From NCBI RefSeq assembly GCF_023101765.2, contig NC_064230.1:4402001-4466000 (forward strand): 64,000 nucleotides of DNA, written 5' to 3'. Position numbers and translations under genes: made by a program. Under the pieces are notes generated by a model. It had not been told where the DNA came from, did not search any database, and saw nothing but the letters and a program-made list of their open reading frames with translations. Below, piece after piece: positions 13,292 to 26,778 of the stretch. Source of the DNA: Spodoptera frugiperda (taxonomy: Eukaryota; Arthropoda; Insecta; Lepidoptera; Noctuidae). Within the stretch, counting starts at the first letter, position 1. Each line of letters begins with the position of its first letter.

Positions 13292-14862
13292 TATAATGGC
13301 AATACAAAACGTTTCTTACCGGTTATCTTTGATACAAATTTGGCAATTTTTGTATTATGTAAATACGTAGGAAGCATTTGTAGAAACACGCTTATGAGAC
13401 TAAACACCACTTAGATATACTGACTAGGTGAGTCTCACTTGAATACTTATACAGAACACCGACATCCATAAACACCAGTTATCTTCCTAAGTAACACACA
13501 ACCAGCGCACAAGATATATCAAAGAGGGGAATGATTTAACTCCATAGACTGCTTGCTACTCTTGTGATAGTCATAAAACATACAACTTTGATATGACCGT
13601 TCTTTGTTTCTTGACGGTTGTCCTTCGCTCAACTCTAAGACAATACTTTGACCATGAAATATGTAGCGATCATTACATAAGTAGCTGTACATGACACTAC
13701 AAACTACTTGGAAATACTGAGTAAGTCTCAGCGGACGACAAAATGAAGAAAGGCGCCCCGCCTTGTGAGACACGGAATATTTAGGTTGGATAAACTAGCA
13801 ACATCCAATTATAATAAATATAGACTCGAAATATTGAAATACCACTTAGAACCACAATTATTCCACGTGGGGAAATTTATGTTTTATATTGAGTCGTAAG
13901 AATATTAAAGAATAACTAGTAATAGAACAGTGCCTCAAAACAATTAGAGACACATGGTACAATATAGAGTTTCTTGACGGTTGTCTTCGACACAAGCTAA
14001 CATGCAACACTCATAGAACATTAGATATAGTTGCAGTCAGTAATATTGTTGTACCAAATATCGACGCGCACAGCGTCTCACCGGACGGTGAGTGTAGATG
14101 AAAACTTTATAGGCATACCAAAGATTCGTACAAACTTTTGGATGACAAACTATCTAATGAGTTTCTTGACGGTTGTCCTTCGATAGAACTTTATACAATA
14201 CTGTTCCTTGGATTTGTAGAAACAGTACAGAAATGTTTGTGACTATGTAGATGTACACGAAGCTACAGCTACAAGACGCGCAGTCATACTGACTAACTGG
14301 AGGCATCCTACATCTCGCGCCGGTTGTACTCGATACTACTTTTATATATTATCGTGTTATATAAACACTTGGAAATATTCTCAAGTAGTCACTTGTGAGA
14401 CTATACTCTACTTGGAAACACTGACAAGACTATTAAGTCTCAGATAATATAAGTAAATGAATATAATGATATTGCACATACGTAGGACCTCTATATCCAT
14501 ACTGTTGATACATCAAGTTCCACGTACAAAACCACGTCAATGGCGGTCTAAGTGGAGGAATTGTTTCATAAATCTTGTGAAGACGTTCAGAGACATGTCG
14601 GTAAATACCATTTACATTGTCATTGTTAAACATATTCTTTTTAATTCTCTGTTGAAATTACTTGATTGTAGCACATCATATTTTCACAACCGCAGTCATT
14701 CTTGCGGACATAGAATAGCATCAGATAGAGATATATTTATGCCATTTCCAAGTCAATGGAGTTTCTTGACGGTTGTCTTCAATGCAACATATATTTAATT
14801 TTGATACATATTTCATATCACATGAAATACTGAAAAGGATATCTTGTGTAGAACGACCGTAG
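13292..14862 (+). repeat. Array segment 5
   Basis: Box A copies start at about 13310, 13605, 13966, 14159 and 14760; a box E variant is near 14052. 13605-14090 is one of four copies of a roughly 0.5-kb segment (also 16833-17310, 26660-27180 interrupted by a retroelement, and 63213-63700). 14150-14510 has a close paralogue at 28063-28430. Box D at 13841 is a clear stem, CCACTTAGAAC pairing with a GTGG-containing arm. No gene recognised. Confidence 0.7.
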
Positions 14863-15226
14863 AGCAGCATCCTCCTCCTCAGTCGTACATTCTTGACAGA
14901 ACGCTCGTGGTTGACAATGATGCATTTTCCCTGGATATCGTAGCTCTCGCGATGTGCCTCCACTTGTTGAAGTCTGCACCCGTAACCCTGGGCACGGGTT
15001 CCGCGTTATACCCCGCAGGACTGGGTCCCTGCTGAACTTCGCCATCTACACACTCCGGCCTACTGAAGTGTAAGATGCCCACCCCCGCGACATGGACGCG
15101 CCAGACAGGAATTGCCCAAGTGAAGAGTAGAGAAGGTGACTCTACTCCCCCCAGGGCCGAGTTAATGGGCGTGTATGATCCCACACCCAAAGGCTTAACA
15201 CTACCACTACTACAAATATAAATAAA
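14863..15226. repeat. GC-rich block, copy 2
   Basis: Same block as at 8015. The minus strand has an open frame of 103 codons (14879-15190) containing F-S-R-P-E-C-V-D-G-E and N-K-W-R-H-I-A-R. Flanks on both sides match those of the other copies, so block and flank were duplicated together. Confidence 0.75.
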
Positions 15227-17970
15227 ACAACATTCAGTTGTTGTATCTTGTAAACACTAATTCTAGAATTCATTTATGTACTCGCCATTACAGGGCATTT
15301 TGTCCGTATGAAATATATTTTATTTAAAAGATACATCAACATTACACAGTTCTCTCCTCACTCGGACATATTTTACATAGTACAAAGTAAGTTTGTCTTA
15401 AAACTACTAGAGTACATTAGTACTTTACATTTTGCGAAAAGATCGATACAAACACTTTATTAAAAAATCGTGACAAATATTTTTATGAAGAAAAGAAAAA
15501 CCAAATAACATATCAGTGACAGAAATATTTATGTTATTGTTGTCATTTTTTAATGGAGATGTAAAATTACCTTTAGTCTCTAGCGATGATTTACATAACA
15601 ATACAATGAAGTTTCTTGATAGTTGTCTTCGATACAACTCTTTTACAATATTTCAATCATGAAATGAGGGAAAATAGAAGTAACCCTATAATGTAGATTA
15701 TTTAAAGAGTTTCTTAATGGTTGTCTTCAACACAATTCTTATGTTTTAAACATAAGTGGGAAATATTAAAGAGTAGTTGTTTGTGAGACTACAAACTACT
15801 TGGAAATACTGACTTATATAATATGGAATTACCACATAGAACGACAAATAGTTCCATAGTGGGGAAATAGATTTTTAAATATCACGTCATTTACAAAGAG
15901 GAACTAAGTCAAGTACTTAATAATTTGTCAAGACGTATGAGTATGAGATATTTTAAATATAATTTCAAGCGTCAAATATCGACGCACACAATTAGAACAA
16001 ACAAGTCCGTTGCATACTAGACTAAGCAACGAATTTCTTGACATTTGAAACATGGGATATTTAAAAATCCACTATTCTTTCAATGTTCAACACATGATAT
16101 TTTTCTATGTCGTATTAAATAATGGTAAAATATGACATTATCACGTAGCACTACAAATAGTTGTAAGTGCGGAAACAAGTCTCCGTAGTCGCACTATAGG
16201 CGGTTAGTTCCGGAGATGGAGGATCGAAGTCAACCGAGACAAAAGCATCAGAATATCGTGATCAGATCGTATCGTCGTCGATCGTATAACACTATACGAT
16301 AGGAAAATATGCATATCCAGGGACTGTTTCATTAAATATTGAATAATATTGTTTGCACGGAGTTTCTTGACGGTTGTCTTTAATGCTATCCTCACGCTAT
16401 ATTTATATGTAGGAAGTATCGGATAGTTGTCTCTCAATGACATTAAGTATGAAGAAGTTAAATCATGTACATTCCGCAGTACACACGGAGCGACCACTTC
16501 AATGACTTACTAAGTGGGAAAATATTTTTAATACAAAAAATTGGTACCGGATTAAGATTGCCGGCTTCTAGAACAACGAGTTTCTTGACGGTTGTCTTTG
16601 ATGTAACTCTTACAAGAGTATGAGGACTTCATTGTGGGAACTGCAATGTTCCACTTTACTTGTGAACAAATATTTCGCATGAAACAGTTGATTATAGGAA
16701 TACAAAGATTAATGAGCTGTCGGACACAAGACATGGACATGAGTGAGACGACATAGATAAAGACAGTACTTCATGCAAGTATCAAGTATTCTATGAAATA
16801 ATCGATTACAACAAACACAGTTCATCGCTTGACGTTTCTTGACGGTTGTCCTTCGATACAACTCTAATACAATACTTTGACCATGAAATATGTAGCGATC
16901 ATTACATAAGTAGCTGTACATGACACTACAAACTACTTGGAAATACTGAGTAAGTCTCAGCGGACGACAAAATGAAGAAAGGCGCCCCGCCTTGTGAGAC
17001 ATGGAATATTTAGGTTGGATAAACTAGCAACATCCAATTATAATAAATATACACTTGAAATATTGAAATACCACTTAGAACCACAATTATTCCAAGTGGG
17101 GAAATTTATGTTTTATATTGAGTCTTAAGAATATTAAAGAATAGCTAGTCATTGAACAATGCCTTAAGACAATTAGAGACACAGGATACAATATATAGTG
17201 TCTTGACGGTTGTCTGCGACACACGCTAACATACAACACTCATAGAACATTAGATATAGTTGCAGTCAGTAATATTGTTGAACCAAATATCGACGCACAC
17301 AGCGTCACATCGAGCGCCTGAATGTAGTGCCGCCTTCTGAGACATGAAATGTTATTTATTATATTCATAGATTTACAGTTAATATTGCAATCATTATTAC
17401 TATTCAACTGAATATTTTTTGAGATTAATCCCGATTAAAGTCAAATATATTGCTTTACTAATAAAGAAGTAAACTTGTCTGCTAGCTTCACCAACTAATG
17501 AGTTTCTTGACGGTTGACGGACATTTATTCTTAACTAACACCTCTGGTGCCTGAATGTAGTGCTTCCTTCTAAGACATGAAACATTATTTGGAAAGTTCT
17601 TGGTTTTACAGTTACTACTGCAAGCATTATTAATATTCAGTCGGGATTGATCCCGATTAAAGTCAAATATATTGTTTTACTAATGAAGAAGTAAACTTGT
17701 CTGCTAGCTTCACGAACTAAAGAGTATCTTACCGATTGTCTTCGATACAATATTGTTCGAACATAATTATTTGATCGTCTATTTATACTTTCATGGAACA
17801 ATAACAAATTGACAGATATTTTAACGTAATCAGCAGTTTCTTGACGGTTGTACTTCGATACATGTTCGAGCAGTGTATGTCACCACATACTACTTGGACA
17901 TACTGACTAGATAGCGCACAATGCGCGTATTTATGGGGCTGCCTGTAGAGACATGTTACATAGTATACAA
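15227..17970 (+). repeat. Array segment 6
   Basis: Box A copies start at about 15610, 15706, 16031 (variant), 16370, 16578, 16833, 17196, 17500, 17721 and 17834. Box E copies lie at about 15971 and 17288. 16100-16760 recurs at 22300-22950 and 42500-43150, and in part at 37720-37960 and 50190-50420. Confidence 0.7.
16465..16623 (+). other. Candidate mini-ORF, DHF/LSGKI type
   Basis: A 52-codon frame starts at ATG and reads M-Y-I-P-Q-Y-T-R-S-D-H-F-N-D-L-L-S-G-K-I-F over boxes C and D, then about ten variable codons, then L-P-A-S-R-T-T-S-F-L-T-V-V over the next box A. Paralogues at 37830 and 42852 keep the same ATG, phase and ends but differ in the variable codons; the one at 22647 keeps the start only. 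No family is recognised. It may be a decayed exon or a chance frame kept by recent duplication. Confidence 0.35.
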
Positions 17971-18374
17971 TGTGATAGGCGTGGGACTTCTAACCCGTTA
18001 AGGCTGAGTACTACATCTAATTTTATCGACAAAAAAAATAATATGGGGGGTTGAACCCCTAATTGAAAATATAGGAAAATAGTGATATTTACGGTAAGAA
18101 TAATTCACAAATGATTTTTTTTCTCACCAAAACATTATCAAACATATGAAAAAAGTAATGAATTAGTTAGCTAAGGTTATTAGCTACCGTTTATCGTCTT
18201 TTTTTTTGTTTCTACGACGCATACAACCTTTGATATCAAAAAAAGTAAAAAAAATATTAAAATAGCCATAATTTTTAGGGGGAGGGGATTCGACCCCTTC
18301 GACCCAGGACTTTTGTCGATAAAATTAGATGTAGTATTCAGCCTTAACGGGTTAGAAGTCTCGCCCCTATCACA
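17971..18374. mobile_element. MITE with long terminal inverted repeats
   Basis: Inverted ends of about 60 bp: left TGTGATAGGCGTGGGACTTC, right its complement ending in CCTATCACA. The arms continue through TAACCCGTTAAGG and meet an interior with a GGGG/CCCC-flanked stretch. A paralogous empty site lies near 49660, where CATAGTATATAATAATATCC runs on unbroken. The exact target duplication is unclear, so I do not assign a superfamily. Confidence 0.8.
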
Positions 18375-20901
18375 TTAATATCCAATGTATATTACTTTGT
18401 ATATACGAATACTGCACGTACAACGATCACTTCAATGGCGTCCTAAGTTAGAAAACGCTTGTTTATGAACATACTGATCCATAATATGTGGCAAGGAAGT
18501 ATATTCTTGGATGAGAATATAACATAAAACTCTTTCCTTTCATAGAATAAGTTTCTTGACGGTTGTATTTGATACAACTTTATAAACATCGCACCGTTAG
18601 TACGAAGTAAATATGTATACATAAGTAGCTGTGTGTGAGAGTACAAGCTACTCGGACATAATTATAATTATAAAATCACATACATCAGTGAAAGATAAGT
18701 CAATCGCTCGTCAGTTGTCTTCGATACAACTGTGGATAATTACGTACTGCTTATTGAAGTAAGCACTACTTCAGTAGGTAAGTACCTAGTTACAACGTAA
18801 ATATTTGATTATCACGCCAATAGTCAAGAACAATATATTATCTTCAAGTAGTATTAGTGAAGTAGTTTCTTGACGGTTGTCTTCGACACAAGTTTAGTTC
18901 TGAATAGTAAATTAATGTTATTCGATCACGATCCATTTAATGGCGTTCCAAGTAGGGAAACGCTTGTTTATGAACACACTGATCCATAATATATGACCAT
19001 GCCACCGTTTTACTTGAACTGCTATAGAATCTTCAACTTTACCAAAATCTTTCATTTCATAGACTGTACAACAAGTTTCTTGACGGTTGTCTTCGATACA
19101 ACGTTGACAGAACATATAGTACCTAGCTGTGTATGTGGCTACACACTACTGTGGAATACTGACTGGGTAGATGTCATAGCGTTTGTTGCCATTAAACTAC
19201 AGAACGAAATGATCAAATTGAATGATATATTTAGAGCGCCAAATATCGACGCACACAATTAGAACATTGGCGGTTATTCATTTTTAGTGATAAATGTACA
19301 AAACATAGTGTTATGAAAGTATTATAGGATAATGTTGACATTTCAAAAGCAACTAATTAATGATTAGCTGTTAAATATTAAACTACAAACGAGTTAGTAA
19401 TTACAACGATAATAAATAGACAAATGTCATTGAGGCTGTCGTAGAAGAAAACGGAAACATCGGAGACAATATGTAGGTACTCCAGTAGACGAGAACTAGT
19501 TTCTTGACGGTTGTCTTCGATACAACGCTTGTTTAATATACCAATTACGAAACAAGGGGAGAATATTACTTGAAAATACTGATTGAGTCAACCTCATCGG
19601 GCACCATATGTGATATGGGCCTCGTTGAACAAATTCATTGGAGTTCCAACGTTTGGGGAAACAGTTGTTTGTTCACAATATATTAATATTGGCATTTATT
19701 CATCGAATATGAATATCAATGTGACGAACTGGACAAAATACTAAAAAGATGGATAATTACTTAGATAAGACAATATAATTCACGCGACAAACATCGACGC
19801 ACACATCTAGAATAAACTAGTCTGTCGCTACACTACTCAACGTTTCTTACTGGTTGTCTTCGCTACAACTTTAATAAATACAATATATTTATGTCGCACG
19901 TAATTACACAGGGCATATACTAATTGTAATCAGCAGTTTATGTAACTGCAAAGTATTTGTACATACTATATAGATACATCAGCATTACCTGGAGATACTG
20001 AGTAAAGAACATTAAAACGGTGTTCGATGTCGCACAAGGAAGCTTGAAGCGAAGCGCTTCGTGTGTGTGGGTGAGATATCTACCATGAATCGGTGACGCC
20101 TCGACGATTGAGCTTAAAGGAAAAAGTACATTTACAATGAGTACGTTACGAGTTTCTTGATGTTTGTCTTTGATACAAGCGTGGCACATGTTAGATACGG
20201 ACACTCCACGAGCGAGCACTTTAATGTCGTCCTTAGTGTGGAAATATTAGAGTTTGTTTTCGAGTGTATAGTGAAACGGAGCACAAACCACTATACAAAC
20301 TACTAGAAACATTAATGAGGAGGTCTCATATCTGTTGAGACTCTGAAAGAGTATGTAAACCATACATCGATGATACTATCAATATTTAAATGTATATTTG
20401 TATATGTATCACATAACACATTAGTATTTTATTATTACACGCGTATTTTTGTTCGTAATAGAAAACATTTTTGAAAACGACTGTAATATAGACATAGACT
20501 ATAGTTGTTACATAGACATACACACATTCATACGTTTCTTGACGGTTGTGTTCAATACGATACAACTCTCTTACAATATTTCAAATGAGAGGAAAATATT
20601 TGTAAGTAGTAGTCTACAAGGTGACAGACTACACACTTGGAAGTAGGTACTGATTGAGTACCTTATCGGGAAAATTCATTGAATTTTAAAAGATTACTGT
20701 CCACTTACAACACAGACAAAGACAAAACGGAGAATGCTTCGTAACTATACTCCTATTTGGGATAATGTTGCTGTACGTATATAATGGCAATACAAAACGT
20801 TTCTTGACGGTTGTTCTTCGATGTAACATATATTTTATCTTAATACATATTTCATATTACATGAACCACTGAAAAGGATATCTTGTGTAGAACGACCGTA
20901 G
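18375..20901 (+). repeat. Array segment 7
   Basis: Box A copies start at about 18550, 18862, 19073, 19498, 19841, 20150, 20534 and 20798, with a partial one near 18706. Box E copies lie at about 19241 and 19791. 19570-19760 recurs at 26410-26560 and 32880-33070. 20534-20798 belongs to a family also seen at 40830, 55801, 57824, 60051 and 61303. No gene recognised. Confidence 0.7.
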
Positions 20902-21252
20902 AGCAGCATCCTCCTCCTCAGTCGTACATTCTTGACAGAATGCTCGTGGTTGACAATGATGCATTTCCCCGGATATCGTAGCTCTCGCGATGTGCCTCCA
21001 CTTGTTGAAGTCTTCACCCGTAACCCTGGGCACGGGTTCCGCGTTATACCCCGCAGGACTGGGTCCCTGCTGAACTTCGCCATCTACACACTGCGGCCTA
21101 CTGAAGTGTAAGATGCCCACCCCCGCGACATGGACGCGCCAGACAGGAATTGCCCAAGTGAAGAGTAGAGAAGGTGACTCTACTCCCCCAGGGCCGAGTT
21201 AATGGGCGTGTATGATCCCACACCCAAAGGCTTAACACTATTACTACTACTA
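20902..21252. repeat. GC-rich block, copy 3
   Basis: Same block, but the 3' tail differs: after GGCTTAACACTA it continues TTACTACTACTATATAATAC and the following flank is a diverged version (CACCCGCCATCACAGGGCATTG in place of CTCGCCATTACAGGGCATTTTG), making this the most divergent right flank of the set. Confidence 0.7.
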
Positions 21253-22014
21253 TATAATACATTCATATAATTACATTTTTGATATTACTTTATGCACCCG
21301 CCATCACAGGGCATTGTCTCGTTGAGTTACATTTTATTTATAAGTTGTGTTAATATTACACAGTTCTCTCCTCACTCGGATATATTCTACTTAACTTACA
21401 AAGTAAGTGCGTCTTAAACCTCCGTGAGTACAATTGTATTTTAATATTCCAAATGTTGATAAAGTATACATTGAACGTACAACATTTTGATACACAATTC
21501 AATACAAACGATACAAAACTTTTATAAAAAACCAACATAAATATTATTGTGATGAAGAAAATGCAGTTTCCCGTACATTTTGTAGCATGCCATACAAAAC
21601 CAATCACCGAATTCCAATATTTCAACAAAAATAAAACAAATGACATGTCAGTGACGTCATGCACAAAATGACAAGGACAGAAACATCGTATTCTCTTTCT
21701 AAATCCATTTACTAAACTTTCTTCATTCCAATACAAATAAAAAACAATTGACACGTCAATGACGTCAGACCCAAAATGACAAAGACAGACGCATTCATTT
21801 TATTCTCGTCTCTTTTTAATGGAGATAAATATACTACTTTTTTACTTTTAATGATGATTTACAAGTAACCCTACAATGTAGATTATTTAAAGAGTTTCTT
21901 AATGGTTGTCTTCGATACAATTCTTATGTTTTAAACACAAGTGGGAAATGTTAATAGTAGTTGTTTGTGAAACTACAAACTACTTGGAAATACTGAGTTA
22001 TATAATATGGAATT

Positions 22015-22154
22015 ACCACATAAAACGACAAACAGTTTTTAAATATCCCGTCATTTACAAAGACGAAATATACAGTCAAGTACCTAATAATTTGTCAACA
22101 CACGAGACAGTGGACATCGACTCAAACTCCTCGGACGATTTTGATATATTTTAA
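22015..22154 (+). other. Candidate coding fossil with acidic tail, copy 1
   Basis: From box D the frame reads V-I-Y-K-D-E-I-Y-S-Q-V-P-N-N-L and ends V-D-I-D-S-N-S-S-D-D-F-D-I-F before TAA. The frame is open back to the TAA at 21900-21902, about 84 codons, with no ATG at the left. The paralogue at 42218-42361 ends V-D-I-D-S-D-A-S-E-E-F-E-I-F: phase and acidic character are kept although the DNA differs. No domain recognised. Confidence 0.4.
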
Positions 22155-22646
22155 ATATAATTTCACGCGTCAAATATCGATGCACACAATTAGAACAAAC
22201 AAGTCCGTTGCATACTAGACTAAGTAACGAATTTCTTGACATTTGAAACATGGGATATTTAAAAATTCACTATTCTTTCAATGTTCAACACATGATATAT
22301 TTCTATATCGTATTAAATAATGGTAAAATATGACATTACCACGTAGCACTACAAATAGTTGTAAGTGCGGAAACAAGTCTACGTAGTCGCACTATAGGCG
22401 GTTAGTTCCGGAGATGGAGGATCGAAGTCAACCGAGACAAAAGCATCAGAATATCGTGGTCAGATCGTATAACACTATACGATAGGAAAATATCCATATC
22501 CAGGGACTTCTTCATTAAATATTGAATAATATTGTTTGCACGGAGTTTCGTGACGGTTGTCTTCGATGCTATATCACGCTATAATTATACGCAGGAAGTA
22601 TCGGTAAGTTGTCTCTCAATGACATTAAGTATGAAGAAGTTAAATC

Positions 22647-22778
22647 ATGTACATTCCGCAGTACACACGGAGCGACCACTTCAATGACTTTCTAAGGGGG
22701 GAAATATTTCAGTCATGTCGTAATGCCATAAATAATATAAAATCAGATTTTCGACTTCTAGAACAACAAGTTTCTTGA
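22647..22778 (+). other. Candidate mini-ORF, DHF/LRGEI type
   Basis: Starts at the same ATG as the 16465 copy and reads S-D-H-F-N-D-F-L-R-G-E-I-F. It then enters a different variable segment and stops at the TGA inside the next box A (V-S-stop). The variable part is 38 bp to the shared right flank, not a multiple of three, so the downstream phase differs from the other copies. Low confidence as a gene. Confidence 0.25.
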
Positions 22779-24084
22779 CGGTTGTCTTCGATGTAACTCT
22801 TACAAAAGTGTGAGGACTTCATTGTGGGAACTGCAATGTTCCACTTTACTTGTGAACAAATATTTCGCATGAAACAATTGATTATAGGAATACAAAGATT
22901 AATGAGCTGTCGGACACAAGACATGGACATGAGTGAGACGACATAGATAAAGACAGTATTCATGCTGCAAAGATCTACGACTTTAATATTTAGGAAATAG
23001 TTTTAACTCTCATCGCACACTACAACAGGCGCGGCCTGGTGGCACATGGAATATTCAACATTCCGTCTCGTATTGTTATATACAACATTATACTTCTATT
23101 AGTTTTACACTTTTATATTTTTGTCTGAGAAAATGGGAAGTTATTTTTTTGTAATTCATAGACTATGCAACGAGTTTCTTGACGGTTGTACTCAATACAA
23201 GCCACACAACAGTCATGAACAATCCAATACATGGAAGTTATTTAATGAACTTGTATCGGATCGTGAGACTCGGAATATTAACAAATATATTGAACTTACA
23301 ATATACAATACTGAAGTAGCAATACAATGTTAGTTTGTATGTTCATTCATATCATTTCTATTCAACCTCTTTATAACGTGTGTTTACGTAAACATTACAA
23401 TGCACACACAAGACAGAAGAAATATCATATTCCACGTAGAAACACCACTTCAATGGCGACATTAGTGGGGGAAGTAAACTGCACAAGTTAATACAATAAG
23501 TGGTATGTACCACAAATACACGTATCGATCGCCGCACACACTTACAACAAGCATAACGCTCATTGGACGGTTGTTGGTCATTGGACAAAATATTTGTATG
23601 ACATTACATTACATAATATACTAGAAAGAGAGATACCTATGTATGTATAAGACGCATGAACATACAACATAAGTGTTGAACTTTATATTTCACAAACTAT
23701 GTATTTAGTTTCTTGACGGTTGTGCTTCGACACAAGGTTAATTTAAAATAATTATTTCATTGTTTACCTTTCATTTCTTTTATTTCTATATTTTCCAAAC
23801 GTATTAAATTTACGTCTAGATACGAGTTTCTTACCTTCTTTGGAAGGAATTCTTGTAAAAAAGTAAGTACTTATTTATAAAGGGGGGATGATGGTTTTAA
23901 CACTGCCAGCCATTGCAATTATAGCCACGCTGCCATAGAAAGGAACTGATTTAACTTTGAGACTGACCAATGAGTTTCTTGACGGTTGTCTTCAATACAA
24001 CTACACTAACTTATATACAACAATTGAAGAATATTCAGTATACTCTTGTATATGTATGTTCCATATTCAACATTTAAAATGTAG

Positions 24085-24282
24085 ATAATACGACATTACC
24101 ACGTAGAACGACAAATAGTTGTAAGTGGGGAAACTGTTGTTTTATATCGCGACAAGTTTAGAAAAGATGACGAGTTGCTGTTACCTCTACACTGTAACTA
24201 CTGCTCTACTGGCATCTTACGATGGAAAATGCTTGGATTATATCGTGATCATATATTCACACAAAAAGTTATTCACCATTAA
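24085..24282 (+). other. Candidate coding fossil, HVERQIVVSGETV type
   Basis: An open stretch of 65 codons after TAG, across box D, reads Y-H-V-E-R-Q-I-V-V-S-G-E-T-V-V-L-Y-R-D-K-F and later L-H-C-N-Y-C-S-T-G-I-L-R-W before TAA. There is no ATG near its left end. The paralogue near 54290-54480 has lost one base after D-K-F-R-K (AGAAAGATG for AGAAAAGATG), which breaks this frame. Unknown family; the two cysteines are suggestive but not diagnostic. Confidence 0.35.
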
Positions 24283-25050
24283 AGAAGAATATGTACTTGT
24301 AATCTAATAATTGACTCAGTTGCTATGGTAACGAGTTTCTTGATGGTTGCCTTCGATACATCTGTAATACAATAGTTTGACCATGAAATATCTTACAGGA
24401 AATATTCGTAAGTAGCAGATTGTTGTATTACAATAAACATTCAACATTATAATGTGAACTACCCACTTACAGCGACCACACGTAATAAGTGGGGAAAGAT
24501 CACTTCAATGAAAGTACCACTAAGTGGGGAAATAGTTGATTCATATCGTGCTGCAATGGTCGCAGAGAGAAATATTAGTGTTCCACAAGACCAGTACTAA
24601 AAGAAAAGATAGTTATAATTATTACATTTCGAAAAGACAAGAAAGTTTCTTGACGGTTAACAGAGGAACATGATGTCTGTGGGACATTCCTTCCAGTCAC
24701 CGCATTAAACACGAACGTACCACTTAGAGCGACACAGTTCTAAGTGGGGATATTATTGTTTTATCTCACAATAGACTCCATAAAGGACATTAGACGAAGT
24801 ATTTGTTACCGAAATAATTATGTAGCGCACACATGTATAGCTACATGAGGACATTACTTCAGCGTTTACTAGCTGTTACCCGCGACCTCGTCGGCAATAG
24901 TTGATTTATATCGAGCTGCGATGTTCGCAGACAGAGAGGGAGAGTCTTAACTCGGTTTGGAACAAAAAATATTGAAAAATTGTGTCAATTAGTGACCCAA
25001 AGATTTGCACACATGAAAACCACATTCGTAGACAACATTAGGCTCAATAC

Positions 25051-25655
25051 AGTTTCTTGATGGTTGTATTCGATACAACTTTAGACAATATTCGTATTAT
25101 ATGAACACGAAAGTAACATTATTTTGTAAGTGGCAGTTAACTACCAACTGTTTAGAAATACTGACTATAACTCATTACCAAATAATTTTACTTTCTATAC
25201 ATATTGATTTGGAGTTTCTTGATGGTTGTATTCGATACAACTTTAGACAATATTCGTATTGTATGAACACGAAAGTAACATATTATTTTGTAAGTGGCAG
25301 TTAACTACCAACTGTTTAGAAATACTGACTATAACTCATTACCAAATAATTTTACTTTCTATACATATTGATTTGGAGTTTCTTGATGGTTGTATTCGAT
25401 ACAACTTTAGACAATATTCGTATTGTATGAACACGAAAGTAACATTATTTTGTAAGTGGCAGTTAACTACCAACTGTTTAGAAATACTGACTATAACTCA
25501 TTACCAAATAATTTTACTTTCTATACATATTGATTTGGAGTTTCTTGATGGTTGTATTCGATACAACTTTAGACAATATTCGTATTGTATGAACACGAAA
25601 GTAACATATTATTTTGTAAGTGGCAGTTAACTACCAACTGTTTAGAAATACTGAC
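25051..25655 (+). repeat. Tandem repeat, four copies of about 162 bp
   Basis: Four head-to-tail copies start at 25051, 25213, 25377 and 25539 (periods 162, 164, 162). Each holds one box A (variant GATGGTTGTATTCGATACAAC, split here as GATGGTTGTATTCG plus ATACAAC) and one box B. Copies 2 and 4 have a two-base insertion in ACATATTATTTTG relative to copies 1 and 3. It is the only simple tandem amplification of an array unit in the window. Single copies of the same unit occur at 7284, 49062, 49866, 51114, 51697 and 53799. Confidence 0.93.
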
Positions 25656-26778
25656 ACATTATATAATTGTTTTAGATTTAATTTCATTTTATATCATTTA
25701 TTCTTAACTAACACCTCTGGTGCCTGAATGTAGTGCTTCCTTCTAAAACACGATGCATTATTTAGAAAATTCATTGGTTGTACAGTTATGATTGATCCAA
25801 CAATAAACAACAAAGAGGATATTTGTCAGGAATAATCCCGATCTGATTAAACAAATATTGTTTTACTAATGAAGAAGTAAACTTGTATGCTAGCTTCACG
25901 AACTAATGAGTTTCTTGACGGTTGTCTTCGATACAAGGTTGATTGAACATAATTATTTGATCGTCTATCTATATCTTCCAAATGTATTAAATTTACGTCT
26001 TGATACGAGTTTCTTAACTTCTTTTGAAGGAATTCTTATAAAAAAGTTATTGTATAGGAAACATTTTATAAGTAGCCATTTATCAGATTACAAGCTACTT
26101 GAAAAAACTCATTCTGCAAAACCGGAGAGGGGCAAACCCTTAAGACATGACATAGACACACGACAAATATCGACAATAAGTTTCAGTTTTTTAATATTGA
26201 CTAAGGTTGTCTCCTCGGTCATCTAATAACAAGGAATCATTATGGAAGCTTACATTATCACTGTAAGGAAGAATAACGAAATCATTTCATTCCAAGACAA
26301 GTTGGTTTCTTGACGGTTGTTCTTCGATACAACACTTACAATATTACAATCTTGTAAGAAGTAGAAAGTATTAGTAAGTAGCAGTCTATGAGGTGACAAA
26401 CTACATACTTGGAAATACTGATTGAGTCAACCTCATCGGGCACCATATGTGATATGGGCCTCGTTGAACAAATTCATTGGAGTTCCAACGTTTGGGGAAA
26501 CAGTTGATTCTTCACAATATATGAATATTGGCATTTATTAATTGAATATGAATATCATACACAAGACATGGACATGAGTGAGACGACATAGATAAGAGAT
26601 GCAAGTACCAAGTATTCTATGAAATAATCGACTACAGCAAGCACAGTTCATCGCTTGACGTTTCTTGACGGTTGTCCTTCGATACAACTCTAATACAATA
26701 CTTTAACCATGAAATATGTAGCGACCATTACATAAGTAGCTGTACATGACACTACAAACTACTTGGAAATACTGAGTA
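25656..26778 (+). repeat. Array segment 9a
   Basis: Box A copies start at about 25908, 26304 and 26660; a variant GAGTTTCTTAACTTC is at 26005. 26050-26330 recurs at 32500-32790, where the B-box frame reads H-F-I-S-N-H-L-S-D-Y-K-L-L against H-F-I-S-S-H-L-S-D-Y-K-L-L here. No intact gene recognised. Confidence 0.65.

Larger units (their letters stand above)
21253..25050 (+). repeat. Array segment 8
   Basis: Box A copies start at about 21892, 22229 (variant), 22543, 22769, 23172, 23707, 23972, 24332 and 24644. Box E copies lie at about 22176 and 23525. 23110-23730 has a near-identical partner at 45340-45950 (two A boxes, same spacing). 24040-24280 recurs at 54230-54480. Three CRE-like TGACGTCA or related sites lie at 21640-21760. 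Confidence 0.7.

Noticed and set aside
14457..14798. 113-codon + strand frame ending in a box A
   Set aside because: The paralogue at 28370-28570 has deletions that are not multiples of three and does not keep it; composition is unlike a protein.
25080..25160. A 48-nt intron between GTAAGT of box B and TAG of the B-C junction
   Set aside because: TACTGAC lies right against the TAG, too close for a branch point, and 48 nt is below usual insect intron size.
25101..25630. Long + strand frame across the 162-bp tandem repeat
   Set aside because: The 162-bp period is a multiple of three, so any frame open in one unit stays open; the two-base indels shift it between copies. It reflects the repeat, not a gene.
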